This document shows, piece after piece, positions 1 to 7,525 of a stretch of DNA of 56,917 bases. Source of the stretch: an uncultured Saprospiraceae bacterium (lineage in GTDB: Bacteria > Bacteroidota > Bacteroidia > Chitinophagales > Saprospiraceae); NCBI GenBank assembly GCA_937924495.1, contig CALDSS010000082.1, positions 1 to 56,917 on the forward strand, given 5' to 3'. The translations under genes were made by a program, and so were the position numbers. The notes below the pieces were generated by a model. It ran no database searches, had not been told where the DNA came from, and saw only the letters and a program-made list of their open reading frames with translations. The first letter of the stretch is position 1; every line of letters starts with the position of its first letter.

Positions 1-1107
1 CACTACTGCTCGGTTGCGACCAATAGTCGCCATCGAACCCAAATCTTTATACTCAAAAGGTTGTAACCCTTTGTCTTTCAGTTGATTATTGAAGTTTCTG
101 GCAAGATTTTTTGCTTGTTGCAAAGCGACTTGTGCCACCTGTGGATGACCGTATGGCAGCGCTTCTGATTTCATCACCGCGATGTCTCCGATGGCATACA
201 CATTGTCCAAACCTTCTACTTGATTGAATTCATTGACGTGGATTCGATTGCCGCGTTCAATACAATCTTGCGGGACACCTTCAATCGTATTGCCTTTGAT
301 TCCAGCTGCCCAAATGAGTTTTCTGGTACGGAATTTTTCTTCTGTTTTGGTGGTAGCAAATTCGCCATCGTAACCCGTAACACGTGTTCCCAATTTTACC
401 TCGACACCCAAATCTGTCAAATATTTCAACGCGCCCTCCCCTGCTTCATCCGACATTCCCGGCAATAATCGGTTACCACTTTGTACCAACCAAATATCAA
501 TCTCAGAGGAATCTAACTCATGAAAATCTTTTGGAATAATGTATTTTTTCATCTCCGCTAAAGCGCCAGCCACCTCTACTCCAGTGGGTCCACCTCCAAC
601 AATAACGATATCAATATATCCCTGTCGTTGCTCAAAATCAATCATCGAAAGTGCCTTTTCATAATCACTTAAAATAGCATTTCGAAGAGACAAAGCTTCT
701 GGCAAAGACTTCATTGGGATGGCATGTTTTTCAATTTCTTCGTTGCCGAAAAAGTTAGTCGTTGCCCCCACTGCCAAAACCAATTCGTCATAATTGCAAA
801 TACCGAGTGGTGTCTCTATTTGCTTGATTTCAGGCGAAATTTTATTCACTTCAGTTACCCGAATAAATACATTCTTTTTCTTTTGAAAAATTTTCCGGAA
901 AGGAAAAATTATGGAACTTGGTTCTAAACCAGCCATGGCTACTTGATAAAAAAGCGGCTGAAATTGGTGGTAATTATTTTTATCAATTAGCACCACCTGA
1001 ATGCGGTTATTCTTGGAAAGTTTGCGCGCCAACATCAACCCAGCAAATCCACCACCCACTATGACAATTCGCTTCTGATCAGTTTCTGGAATGTTGATTT
1101 TTACCAT
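1..1107 (-). CDS. ndh: NADH dehydrogenase, type II (NDH-2), 3'-truncated by window edge
   Basis: Single-subunit FAD enzyme that passes electrons from NADH to quinone at the inner face of the membrane without pumping protons. The reading frame starts at ATG 1107 and stays open for 369 codons to base 1, so the C-terminus lies outside the window. The N-terminal FAD-binding motif VGGGFAGL is at about residues 17-24. A second dinucleotide (NADH) motif, VGGGPTGVEVAG, is near residue 170. A late FAD-contact motif, YAIGDIA, is near residue 305. Two Rossmann motifs in this order and spacing are the NDH-2/pyridine nucleotide-disulfide oxidoreductase pattern. The missing part would hold the C-terminal membrane-anchoring helices. 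No neighbouring respiratory gene is visible. Confidence 0.93.
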   Translation of the reverse strand, partial: MVKINIPETDQKRIVIVGGGFAGLMLARKLSKNNRIQVVLIDKNNYHQFQPLFYQVAMAGLEPSSIIFPFRKIFQKKKNVFIRVTEVNKISPEIKQIETPLGICNYDELVLAVGATTNFFGNEEIEKHAIPMKSLPEALSLRNAILSDYEKALSMIDFEQRQGYIDIVIVGGGPTGVEVAGALAEMKKYIIPKDFHELDSSEIDIWLVQSGNRLLPGMSDEAGEGALKYLTDLGVEVKLGTRVTGYDGEFATTKTEEKFRTRKLIWAAGIKGNTIEGVPQDCIERGNRIHVNEFNQVEGLDNVYAIGDIAVMKSEALPYGHPQVAQVALQQAKNLARNFNNQLKDKGLQPFEYKDLGSMATIGRNRAVV

Positions 1108-1237
1108 GTGCAAATTTAATGAAAATCAAAATTAGAAATCAAAATGAAAAAACGTAACCTGACATGGTTTTGATTCCTTTCTAATGAAGTTGTCTAAAAA
1201 TAATTTTTAAGCTATAAAATTGCATTTTCATACAACT

Positions 1238-1927
1238 TCAATCATTAAAAACAAAGAAGCCTAAACCTCCTGGGTCTCGAATGATGACATTATCTACAAT
1301 TCCTTCTTTATTAAAAACAGTGATTTCTTCTGTAATCGGAATTTCAAGTGATCTAAGTTTTGCAATAATTTCAGGGTTTTTACCTGAATTAAAATAACTC
1401 AAAGATGGATTGAAAAACAGATGTGGGCAGCTCCCTTGTTTCATCAAACTAAGTCCAAATCCATTCTCATGAAACATCGCCACAAATCCTTGGTCAGCCG
1501 CACCCATTCCGATTTTAAAATCGAGTGATTCCCAAAACTTAATGGAGCCAGCAAAATCAATGGTTTCCAAACTCAAACCATAGTGAGTGCCAATGACGCC
1601 AAACGATTTTTCCTCTGGTTTAAAATCAACTGGAGCCTCCCCTTCCATCAAATAAATCCAACAGCCAGATGGAGCAGCAAGCACATATCCATTTTCTAAT
1701 TTATTGACATTTGTTCCAGTTTTTAACTCCTCAACTTTTGCACTCCAATCCTCAGCGTAAAGCTTCACTCCTGCCCTTGCCGATCTTTCAGGATTGATTT
1801 CCAAAAGTGCTTTTCCATCCGTTACAAACGTTGGGTTTTCTTTTGATAAAACCTTGAAATTCAGTTTTTTATAAAAATCGAGACTTGCTTCTAAATTAGG
1901 TGTTGGAGTTTGGATAAGTGCATTCAT
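1238..1927 (-). CDS. VOC (glyoxalase/bleomycin-resistance fold) family protein, two-domain
   Basis: A 229-residue protein with two tandem halves of the vicinal-oxygen-chelate fold. The first begins with the typical opening TPNLEASLDFYKKLNF (residues about 8-23). The second has GLSLETIDFAGSIKFWESLDF near residues 117-137 and ends with IIRDPGGLGFFVF, a common VOC C-terminal strand. The substrate cannot be predicted. The frame is open further upstream, to a stop at 2048, but that extension encodes a toxin remnant (see 1928-2061), so I place the start at ATG 1927 (MNALIQTP). A longer in-frame product from TTG 1951 is possible. The upstream junction suggests the gene sits next to a deletion breakpoint. 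Fold assignment is fairly sure; activity is unknown. Confidence 0.8.
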   Translation of the reverse strand: MNALIQTPTPNLEASLDFYKKLNFKVLSKENPTFVTDGKALLEINPERSARAGVKLYAEDWSAKVEELKTGTNVNKLENGYVLAAPSGCWIYLMEGEAPVDFKPEEKSFGVIGTHYGLSLETIDFAGSIKFWESLDFKIGMGAADQGFVAMFHENGFGLSLMKQGSCPHLFFNPSLSYFNSGKNPEIIAKLRSLEIPITEEITVFNKEGIVDNVIIRDPGGLGFFVFND

Positions 1928-2061
1928 TTTTTCAATTTCGTCAGCATTCAAATAAACTCCAATATCGAAACTGGAATTAATGAGTTCGAAAACCGTAGAT
2001 TTTCCTGAACCATTGGCCCACCAAAGATCCGCATTCTTTGTACAGATTTATAATTTTCCAC
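1928..2061 (-). pseudogene. remnant of zeta-toxin-like P-loop ATPase gene (frameshifted and truncated)
   Basis: Reading the minus strand from GTG 2061, which overlaps the stop of the small upstream gene, gives VENYKSVQRMRIFGGP. The frame then shifts at about 2015-2020, and the next frame continues NGSGKSTVFELINSSF followed by DIGVYLNADEIEK, running in frame into the VOC gene. Joined, this is MRIFGGPNGSGKST...LNADEIEK, the Walker A loop and the following NADEI motif of zeta-toxin/COG4185 kinase-like ATPases. The loss of one A (CCAAATGG to CCAATGG) explains the shift. Everything after DEIEK, normally well over 100 residues, is missing. The partner gene at 2048-2299 is intact. The match is from memory of the family, not from a search. 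Confidence 0.72.
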
Positions 2062-2299
2062 GAGACCCTTTTTCTACTTTTCTCCTAGGCGAAAGTTTTT
2101 TAGTTTCAACTATTGCCAATTTCCCATCAGGTAATTCTTTGATTATCAAATCCCCTTCGCCGTAAGTAACCGCAAGTCCAGCTGATTTAGCATTTTTATA
2201 CGCATTTTGGGTAGCCTTTTTGGCAATTTTATCAATTTCTGTATGAAGTTCAGGTGTATCTTCAATTTCTTGAAAGTCTTTTCCGTCTTCTTTTCTCAT
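2048..2299 (-). CDS. small antitoxin-like partner of a zeta-type toxin
   Basis: An 83-residue charged, soluble protein. It begins MRKEDGKDFQ, has a Lys/Ala-rich helical centre (about residues 25-45), then AGLAVTYGEGDLIIKELPDGK, a short beta segment, and a basic tail. Small proteins with an 'AGL.VTY..GD.I....PDG' stretch are often encoded directly upstream of COG4185/zeta-like P-loop proteins in Bacteroidota. That arrangement and the 14-nt overlap with the toxin remnant suggest an antitoxin. Here the toxin is broken, so the gene may be a survivor without a target or may act on a homologue elsewhere. No DNA-binding motif is obvious. Confidence 0.6.
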   Translation of the reverse strand: MRKEDGKDFQEIEDTPELHTEIDKIAKKATQNAYKNAKSAGLAVTYGEGDLIIKELPDGKLAIVETKKLSPRRKVEKGSRGKL

Positions 2300-2370
2300 A
2301 ATATTTAAAATATTTTAGTTCAAAAAAATGTAAAACCTTGAAATTGAAACGAAATAGGTCAATTTTTAGT

Positions 2371-2910
2371 TTACACCCCTTCCCGCTTTTTCATTTTCAA
2401 AACCAACTCCTCCATCCGTTTCCTCGCCAATATCAATTGCGATTTAGAAGTATTGATACTGATGCCGAGCAGCTCAGCAATTTCACGGTGTTTATAACCT
2501 TCCAATACATAAAGATTGAAAACAGTTCGATAACCCGTCGGTAAGGTTTCCAAAAGCTTGAGCAAATCTTCTGCAATCAACTGATCCTCGATCGTAATAG
2601 CTTCGGAGTGATCAAGGTTGGGTTGAATTTCTACGGAGTGTTTTAGCACATTTTTTTTGCGGAGATGCATCAAAGATTCGTTCACCACAATACGGCGAAT
2701 CCATCCTTCAAAACTTCCATTGCCAGAGTAGGAACTGATTTTAGTAATCGCTTTAAAAAGTCCTTCAATCATCACATCCTCAGCATCTTCTCGGCTTTTG
2801 ACATAACGAAGGCAGACCCCAAACATCTTCGGTGAATAGGTGTCGAACAATGCTTTCTGTGCCTTTCGATCAGCACATTTGCATCCTTCTATGATGTCTT
2901 TTTCTGTCAC
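2371..2910 (-). CDS. ECF-type RNA polymerase sigma-70 factor
   Basis: A 179-residue alternative sigma factor with the two-domain ECF layout. Region 2 spans about residues 20-90 and includes YVKSREDAEDVMIEGLFKA (core binding and -10 recognition) and GSFEGWIRRIVVNESL. Region 4 spans about 115-172 with the helix-turn-helix GYKHREIAELLGISINTS followed by KSQLILARKRM. The length and the lack of region 3 fit the group. No anti-sigma factor follows it on the minus strand, where the next gene is the antitoxin-like gene, so its regulator and regulon cannot be read here. A hairpin-rich stretch (2925-2975) lies just upstream of its ATG. Confidence 0.93.
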   Translation of the reverse strand: MTEKDIIEGCKCADRKAQKALFDTYSPKMFGVCLRYVKSREDAEDVMIEGLFKAITKISSYSGNGSFEGWIRRIVVNESLMHLRKKNVLKHSVEIQPNLDHSEAITIEDQLIAEDLLKLLETLPTGYRTVFNLYVLEGYKHREIAELLGISINTSKSQLILARKRMEELVLKMKKREGV

Positions 2911-2924
2911 AAGCTGCTTTTATA

Positions 2925-2975
2925 GTTCCAGGTTGAAAGTCGGAAGTTGAAGGGTTTTAAGCTTCAACTTGGAAC
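2925..2975. repeat. nested inverted repeat upstream of ECF sigma gene
   Basis: Outer arms GTTCCAGGTTGAA (2925-2937) and TTCAACTTGGAAC (2963-2975) pair with one G/T difference. Inside, AAGTTGAAG (2944-2952) can pair with CTTCAACTT (2962-2970), so the two hairpins compete for the same right arm. It lies in the divergent intergenic region between the sigma factor and the decarboxylase beta subunit, within the sigma factor's 5' leader. Confidence 0.6.
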
Positions 2976-3130
2976 AATCAATATTCAACCTCACTTACTT
3001 GATGCCCGAAAATAGGTAGTCTGGTGGGTAGATTCGCTAACAAACAAACATTTTTTTAAATTACCTATTTCCTTTTTTGGAAAATGCCTTTTGGAATTTC
3101 ACTTTTGACAACTCAAAACGAAATCATACC

Positions 3131-4336
3131 ATGGAAATTCTACACCGCCTCTACGATATGACCGCTTTCGGAGAAATTGCCTCCGATCCAGGTTCAATCT
3201 TAATGTTAGCGCTTAGTTTTTTTCTTTTATATCTCGGCATCCAAAAACGGTATGAACCTCTTCTCTTAGTTCCAATTGCCTTCGGTATTTTATTAGCAAA
3301 TTTCCCAGGAGGCGGAATGGCCGTCACGCCTTCCTCAGATGATAATGGCATCATGCAGATGACCATAATTGAAATTGCCAAGGAGCATGGCATCATGAAT
3401 ATGCTGTATTATACTTTAATAAAAACTGGTTTGCTACCTCCGTTGATTTTTATGGGCGTGGGTGCGATGACAGATTTTGGTCCAATGCTTCGAAATTTGA
3501 GATTGGCCTTTTTTGGAGCCGCAGCACAGGTGGGTATTTTTACGGTTTTGCTTTCAGCCGTTTGGATGGGATTTTCATTAAAAGAGGCAGCATCGTTGGG
3601 AATCATTGGCGGGGCAGATGGGCCAACGGCCATTTATACCACCATTATTTTAGCACCGCATCTTTTGGGACCAATTGCCATCGCAGCCTATAGTTATATG
3701 GCTTTGGTACCAGTGATTATTCCTTTCATCGTAAAACTAACTACGAATGAAACGGAGCTAAAAATAAACATGAAACACCAAGACAAACTTTTTCCAAATA
3801 AAACTAAAATTAAAAATCTCAGAGCTGTAAAAATCATTTTTCCTATCGCTTTAGCAACGGTCGTTTCCCTATTGGTTCCTTCCTCAGTTCCGTTGGTAGG
3901 TTTATTACTTTTTGGAAATTTGATTAAAGAAATCGGAAGCGATACCAGTCGTCTTTTTTCAGCAGCTTCTGATACGGTAATGAATACTGCTACCATCTTT
4001 TTAGGACTCACCGTTGGGGCAACCATGACCTCTGCTACCTTTCTAAATGGGCAAACCTTAATGATTGTTGGAGGTGGATTTTTGGCTTTTGCAATTTCCA
4101 TAACGGGTGGAATTTTTGCGGTAAAAATTTATAACCTTTTTGCTAAAAAGAAAATTAATCCACTAATCGGTGCTACTGGGTTGAGTGCTGTTCCGATGGC
4201 CTCACGGGTTGCAAATGAAATTGCTTTAAAGCATGATCCAGGCAATCATTTACTTCAATACGCGATGTCTTCCAATATTTCTGGCGTGATTGGCTCTGCA
4301 GTGGCCGCAGGTGTTTTAATCTCGTTTTTTGGGTAG
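3131..4336 (+). CDS. sodium ion-translocating decarboxylase, beta subunit (OadB/GcdB/MmdB family)
   Basis: A 401-residue polytopic membrane protein. The beta subunit of biotin-dependent decarboxylases (oxaloacetate, methylmalonyl-CoA or glutaconyl-CoA) couples release of CO2 to Na+ export. Family signatures are FMGVGAMTDFGPML near residue 113, IIGGADGPTAIYTT near 157-170, and FLGLTVGATM in the C-terminal half. I chose ATG 3131 (MEILHRLYDM) over an upstream TTG at 3077, since the family usually begins with a short cytoplasmic helix. No alpha (carboxyltransferase), gamma or biotin-carrier gene is nearby, so the substrate is unknown. The gene runs divergently from the ECF sigma factor. Confidence 0.92.
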   Translation: MEILHRLYDMTAFGEIASDPGSILMLALSFFLLYLGIQKRYEPLLLVPIAFGILLANFPGGGMAVTPSSDDNGIMQMTIIEIAKEHGIMNMLYYTLIKTGLLPPLIFMGVGAMTDFGPMLRNLRLAFFGAAAQVGIFTVLLSAVWMGFSLKEAASLGIIGGADGPTAIYTTIILAPHLLGPIAIAAYSYMALVPVIIPFIVKLTTNETELKINMKHQDKLFPNKTKIKNLRAVKIIFPIALATVVSLLVPSSVPLVGLLLFGNLIKEIGSDTSRLFSAASDTVMNTATIFLGLTVGATMTSATFLNGQTLMIVGGGFLAFAISITGGIFAVKIYNLFAKKKINPLIGATGLSAVPMASRVANEIALKHDPGNHLLQYAMSSNISGVIGSAVAAGVLISFFG

Positions 4337-4761
4337 AAAATAATGATGGAATTTTGTAATGAGTGAATGGAATTCACTTGATTTTTGATTTCAAAAAATT
4401 GGATACGAATACACCTCATATTATTTATTTTATCCATATTTCTTTTTTTTAAAACATTTGGCAAGATTTTTTCATATTTTCAATTGACAAAACGAATTGA
4501 TGTTTAAAAACCTGAAATTCAATTTAGTACGAATATATTTTTATACAAATTGAAATTTTTTCTCATTTTTCAAGCATCTTTTGAAAAGGTAGTTTAAATT
4601 TGTTCCACCTTCAACGAGTTGGAATTTTTTCTTTCCTACCCTTTTCCAACTATTTCAAGTTATTAAATTATTGAATTTGATAGTCTCACTTGTCATGAGT
4701 GAAATTATTGTTATATCCTAAATTACCTGTATTTCTTAATCCCGTAATTAAAAAAATTGCA
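4337..4761. other. intergenic region between decarboxylase subunit and ompA-like gene
   Basis: About 425 bases with no credible gene. A weak hairpin (AGTGAAT 4362-4368 with ATTCACT 4372-4378) followed by a T-rich stretch could end the upstream transcript. The rest is AT-rich and holds the probable ompA promoter at 4595-4602. Confidence 0.6.
4595..4602 (+). promoter_or_regulatory. probable -7 box (TAAATTTG) for the OmpA/TSP3 gene
   Basis: The sequence matches the Bacteroidota -7 consensus TAnnTTTG exactly and is followed by TTCCACC. No clear -33 TTG lies at 19 bases. The distance to the ATG at 4762 would give a leader of about 150 bases. Confidence 0.5.
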
Positions 4762-6303
4762 ATGACTAAACCGTTTTACTATCTGCTCATTTGCTGTTTT
4801 ATCCTCTTTTCAAATTATGCTATTGCACAGGTAGAATTAAGCCGTGATGGAGGTGCTGCAAAAATTCTATTTGTTGATCATGGAATTGTAAATGGCGTAG
4901 ATTCAGTTAATTTTTCCAATGGATTGGAATTAACTTACATCAGAAAAATAAGCGACCTTTTTAACCTTGCTATCCCTTTCAAAGCCAGTGTTGCCGACAT
5001 TGGTGCAGAATTGAACAATCGTACGTTACTAAGCTTGGATGCAATTGCTCAGGTTCCTTTTGGAAGATCTACGAAAGGTCTATCCATTTACGGACTTGGA
5101 GGCGTTGGTTTCGTGATTGAAGAATTCGAAGAATCCAACATCCAAATTCCTGTCGGTTTGGGTGCCTATATTCCTGCTGGTGGAAATTCATTTATTAACA
5201 TTCAAGCAGAATATAGATTATCTACTCAAGAATTGAGAAACAACCTACAACTTGGCTTAGGTTATGCTTTCAGATTGCCGAAAGGATTAGGCGAACGAAT
5301 CAAAGACCGAGACAAAGATGGAATACCTGATGATGTGGACATGTGCCCAGAGAAAAAAGGGGTACCTACTGCTAAAGGTTGTCCGGACAAAGATGCGGAT
5401 GGAGTTGATGATTTAAATGACCAATGTGTTGATATTGCCGGATTGAAAGAATTGAACGGTTGCCCTGATGCCGATGGCGATGGTGTTGCTGATAATATGG
5501 ATGATTGTCCAAATGAAGCTGGTCTTGTCGTAAACAAAGGGTGCCCTCAATTGGATTCTGATGGCGACGGCATTTTGGATGATGTGGATGCTTGTCCAAC
5601 TATTCCAGGAGCAAAAATCTACAATGGATGCCCTGATACAGATGGCGACGGCGTCTCTGATAAAGACGATGCTTGTCCTAATACTTCTGGATCTAAAAGT
5701 ACGGGCGGTTGCCCTGATAGTGATGGCGATGGCATCGCTGATGCTTCAGATAACTGTCCTAATCAATTTGGTACAGCAGCAAGAAGCGGTTGCCCTGAGC
5801 CTACAAGAACGACTACAACGACGGTTACATCTACTTCTACCACAATTCTAAGAGATTCGGATAACGATGGAATTCTTGATAGAGATGACAAATGTCCTAA
5901 TAAATTTGGCCCATCCTCGAATTTTGGTTGTCCTGAAATTTCTCGAGAAGTAAGAACTGTTTTAGCAACTGCCGCATCAAATATTCAATTTGAAACTGGT
6001 AGTGCCACACTTTTAACTTCTTCTTACTCAGTCTTGGATCAGGTAGTTCAAATTATGCGACAATATCCTGGCTACTCTTTGAGTATCAATGGACATACGG
6101 ACAATGTTGGTAATGATTCAAATAACATGTCGTTGTCTAATAGTCGCGCTTTAACTTGTATGAACTATTTAAGAGACAGAGGAATTGATGTCTCAAGAAT
6201 GAGTTACGCAGGTTTTGGTGAAACAAGACCAGTGGCAGATAATGGTTCTGCCGAAGGAAGAGCAATGAATAGACGCGTTGAGTTTAGACTTTTCGTACGA
6301 TAA
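4762..6303 (+). CDS. OmpA family outer-membrane protein with thrombospondin type-3 repeats
   Basis: A 513-residue envelope protein. It has a signal peptide (cut after ...NYAIA, about residue 22), an N-terminal beta-barrel-like domain (about 24-175), and seven thrombospondin type-3 calcium repeats of the form DxDxDGxxDxxDxCP...GCP (about 183-395). A Thr/Ser-rich insert sits between repeats 6 and 7. The C-terminal OmpA peptidoglycan-binding domain (about 400-513) contains NGHTDNVG and ends NRRVEFRLF. It likely tethers the outer membrane to the cell wall, with a rigid Ca-binding spacer between. The frame opens at GTG 4699, but ATG 4762 places the basic signal n-region MTKPF correctly. It is followed by a strong terminator. 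Confidence 0.93.
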   Translation: MTKPFYYLLICCFILFSNYAIAQVELSRDGGAAKILFVDHGIVNGVDSVNFSNGLELTYIRKISDLFNLAIPFKASVADIGAELNNRTLLSLDAIAQVPFGRSTKGLSIYGLGGVGFVIEEFEESNIQIPVGLGAYIPAGGNSFINIQAEYRLSTQELRNNLQLGLGYAFRLPKGLGERIKDRDKDGIPDDVDMCPEKKGVPTAKGCPDKDADGVDDLNDQCVDIAGLKELNGCPDADGDGVADNMDDCPNEAGLVVNKGCPQLDSDGDGILDDVDACPTIPGAKIYNGCPDTDGDGVSDKDDACPNTSGSKSTGGCPDSDGDGIADASDNCPNQFGTAARSGCPEPTRTTTTTVTSTSTTILRDSDNDGILDRDDKCPNKFGPSSNFGCPEISREVRTVLATAASNIQFETGSATLLTSSYSVLDQVVQIMRQYPGYSLSINGHTDNVGNDSNNMSLSNSRALTCMNYLRDRGIDVSRMSYAGFGETRPVADNGSAEGRAMNRRVEFRLFVR

Positions 6304-6324
6304 AGCACTGATAATCAATAGATT

Positions 6325-6358
6325 AAAATGCCATTCTTGAATTCAAGAATGGCATTTT
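6325..6358. terminator. bidirectional terminator between convergent genes
   Basis: A perfect 15-bp stem, AAAATGCCATTCTTG (6325-6339) and CAAGAATGGCATTTT (6344-6358), with an AATT loop and T-runs on both strands. It ends the OmpA transcript and, on the minus strand, overlaps the stop codon of the next gene. Confidence 0.92.
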
Positions 6359-7522
6359 TTATTTAGCGACAATTAGCTTTTCAACCTTAAGCAACCTATC
6401 AGATTGTTGAACTAAAAAATAAAACCCAATTGGTACCTCTAAAGAAATAGAAGTCTTTTCTTCAAAAACAGGAATAATTTCAACGACCTTTCCAAAAGCA
6501 TCCAATAGTTTTATTTGTGATGGAAAATTAGGCGTGATAATATTTAAAGCACCAGAACTTGGATTAGGAAAAACGTAAAATTCATCCTCTGAATAATTAG
6601 TAACAGCCGTACTTTTACAGTTTCCTAAATCCCAATCATAATGGAAGGATTTGTAATATTCTAAAATGGCTATAGCCAAACCTTTTGCAAATTCCTTCCT
6701 CGTTGCTTCCACAAATCGAATATCTTGATTGCATTCAATTTGGATTCCATCAATATTTCCTCCAGCTTCTGAGCCATGTCTTCGAGTGTTATATCCTCCA
6801 GAGAAATAACTTTCTCCTGCATTGGGAAAAGGGTCGTTTGAAGAAGGTATTGCTGCGTATCCTTGTTCCTCCAATCGATTTCCAAAACTGACAGTTCCGC
6901 GCAACAATTCAGCAAAATTAAAATTATTTGAAAAGTGATCTGCCGCATGAGCAATGCTCGAATTTTCTGCAAACGTTCCAGAAAGTAGCTCGTCATCAGA
7001 CCTGCGCAAATTCGTCCCTGAAATCAAATATCCCAACTCAATTCGTTGAATAGTGTGCCCATGACCATGCAAATCAAAGTAAAGCCCAGCCCCCACTTTC
7101 TCTTCAATTTTTCGTTTCGCGCCATCAATAAAATCGTGAAAATTTTGCCAAGATTCTTCCGCAATAGGATTGCCATCTGCTGCTGTTTCAATGGAGCGAT
7201 TGGCATCTAATTTTTTACGATGTAATAAATTGATAACCGAATGAGGATAACATCCAGTTTCTTCAAAAATTGCCTCTGTGGTTTCCCTGATCAATTCTTG
7301 CGTATAAGAATCTCTTATGTAAACGCACCCACTACAATCTCGATCTGGAATCCTGTCTGGTTCTAAATATCCACCATGTGGAGCAGAAAGAACAATAGGC
7401 AAATTCCCCGCGAGATATTCGATGTAGCCGTTTGCTCCAAAGTAAACTTGCCCCGGTACATAGGTTTGTCCAAAAGAAAAATGCCCTACCAAAAGCACCC
7501 AAAACGCAAGTTTGAATTTCAT
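6359..7522 (-). CDS. secreted N-formylglutamate amidohydrolase-like protein with T9SS sorting domain
   Basis: A 387-residue exported protein with a signal peptide (residues 1-18, ...HFSFG). The catalytic region resembles N-formylglutamate amidohydrolase-type zinc hydrolases: SAPHGG (46-51), LDANRS near 105-110, FDLHGHGH (149-156) and IQIECNQDIRF near 265. The C-terminal ~75 residues (VFPNPSSGALNI...) are a T9SS type A sorting domain, so the enzyme should reach the cell surface or medium. The substrate is unknown; surface location argues against a role in histidine breakdown. The stop codon lies in the shared terminator. The next gene upstream ends 3 bases before its start, so the two form an operon. 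Confidence 0.82.
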   Translation of the reverse strand: MKFKLAFWVLLVGHFSFGQTYVPGQVYFGANGYIEYLAGNLPIVLSAPHGGYLEPDRIPDRDCSGCVYIRDSYTQELIRETTEAIFEETGCYPHSVINLLHRKKLDANRSIETAADGNPIAEESWQNFHDFIDGAKRKIEEKVGAGLYFDLHGHGHTIQRIELGYLISGTNLRRSDDELLSGTFAENSSIAHAADHFSNNFNFAELLRGTVSFGNRLEEQGYAAIPSSNDPFPNAGESYFSGGYNTRRHGSEAGGNIDGIQIECNQDIRFVEATRKEFAKGLAIAILEYYKSFHYDWDLGNCKSTAVTNYSEDEFYVFPNPSSGALNIITPNFPSQIKLLDAFGKVVEIIPVFEEKTSISLEVPIGFYFLVQQSDRLLKVEKLIVAK

Positions 7523-7525
7523 AAA

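Noticed and set aside
220-927. plus-strand open frames over the left end
   Set aside because: They are shadows of the minus-strand NDH-2 gene, whose Rossmann motifs are intact.
5372-5599. His-rich open frame on the minus strand
   Set aside because: Antisense of the DxDxDG calcium repeats (GAT/GAC become ATC/GTC and CAT-rich frames); no signal, start or family match.
5290-5940. regularly spaced repeats suggesting a CRISPR-like array
   Set aside because: The period comes from thrombospondin type-3 codons in the OmpA gene; repeats are degenerate at DNA level, there are no unique spacers, and the frame is intact.
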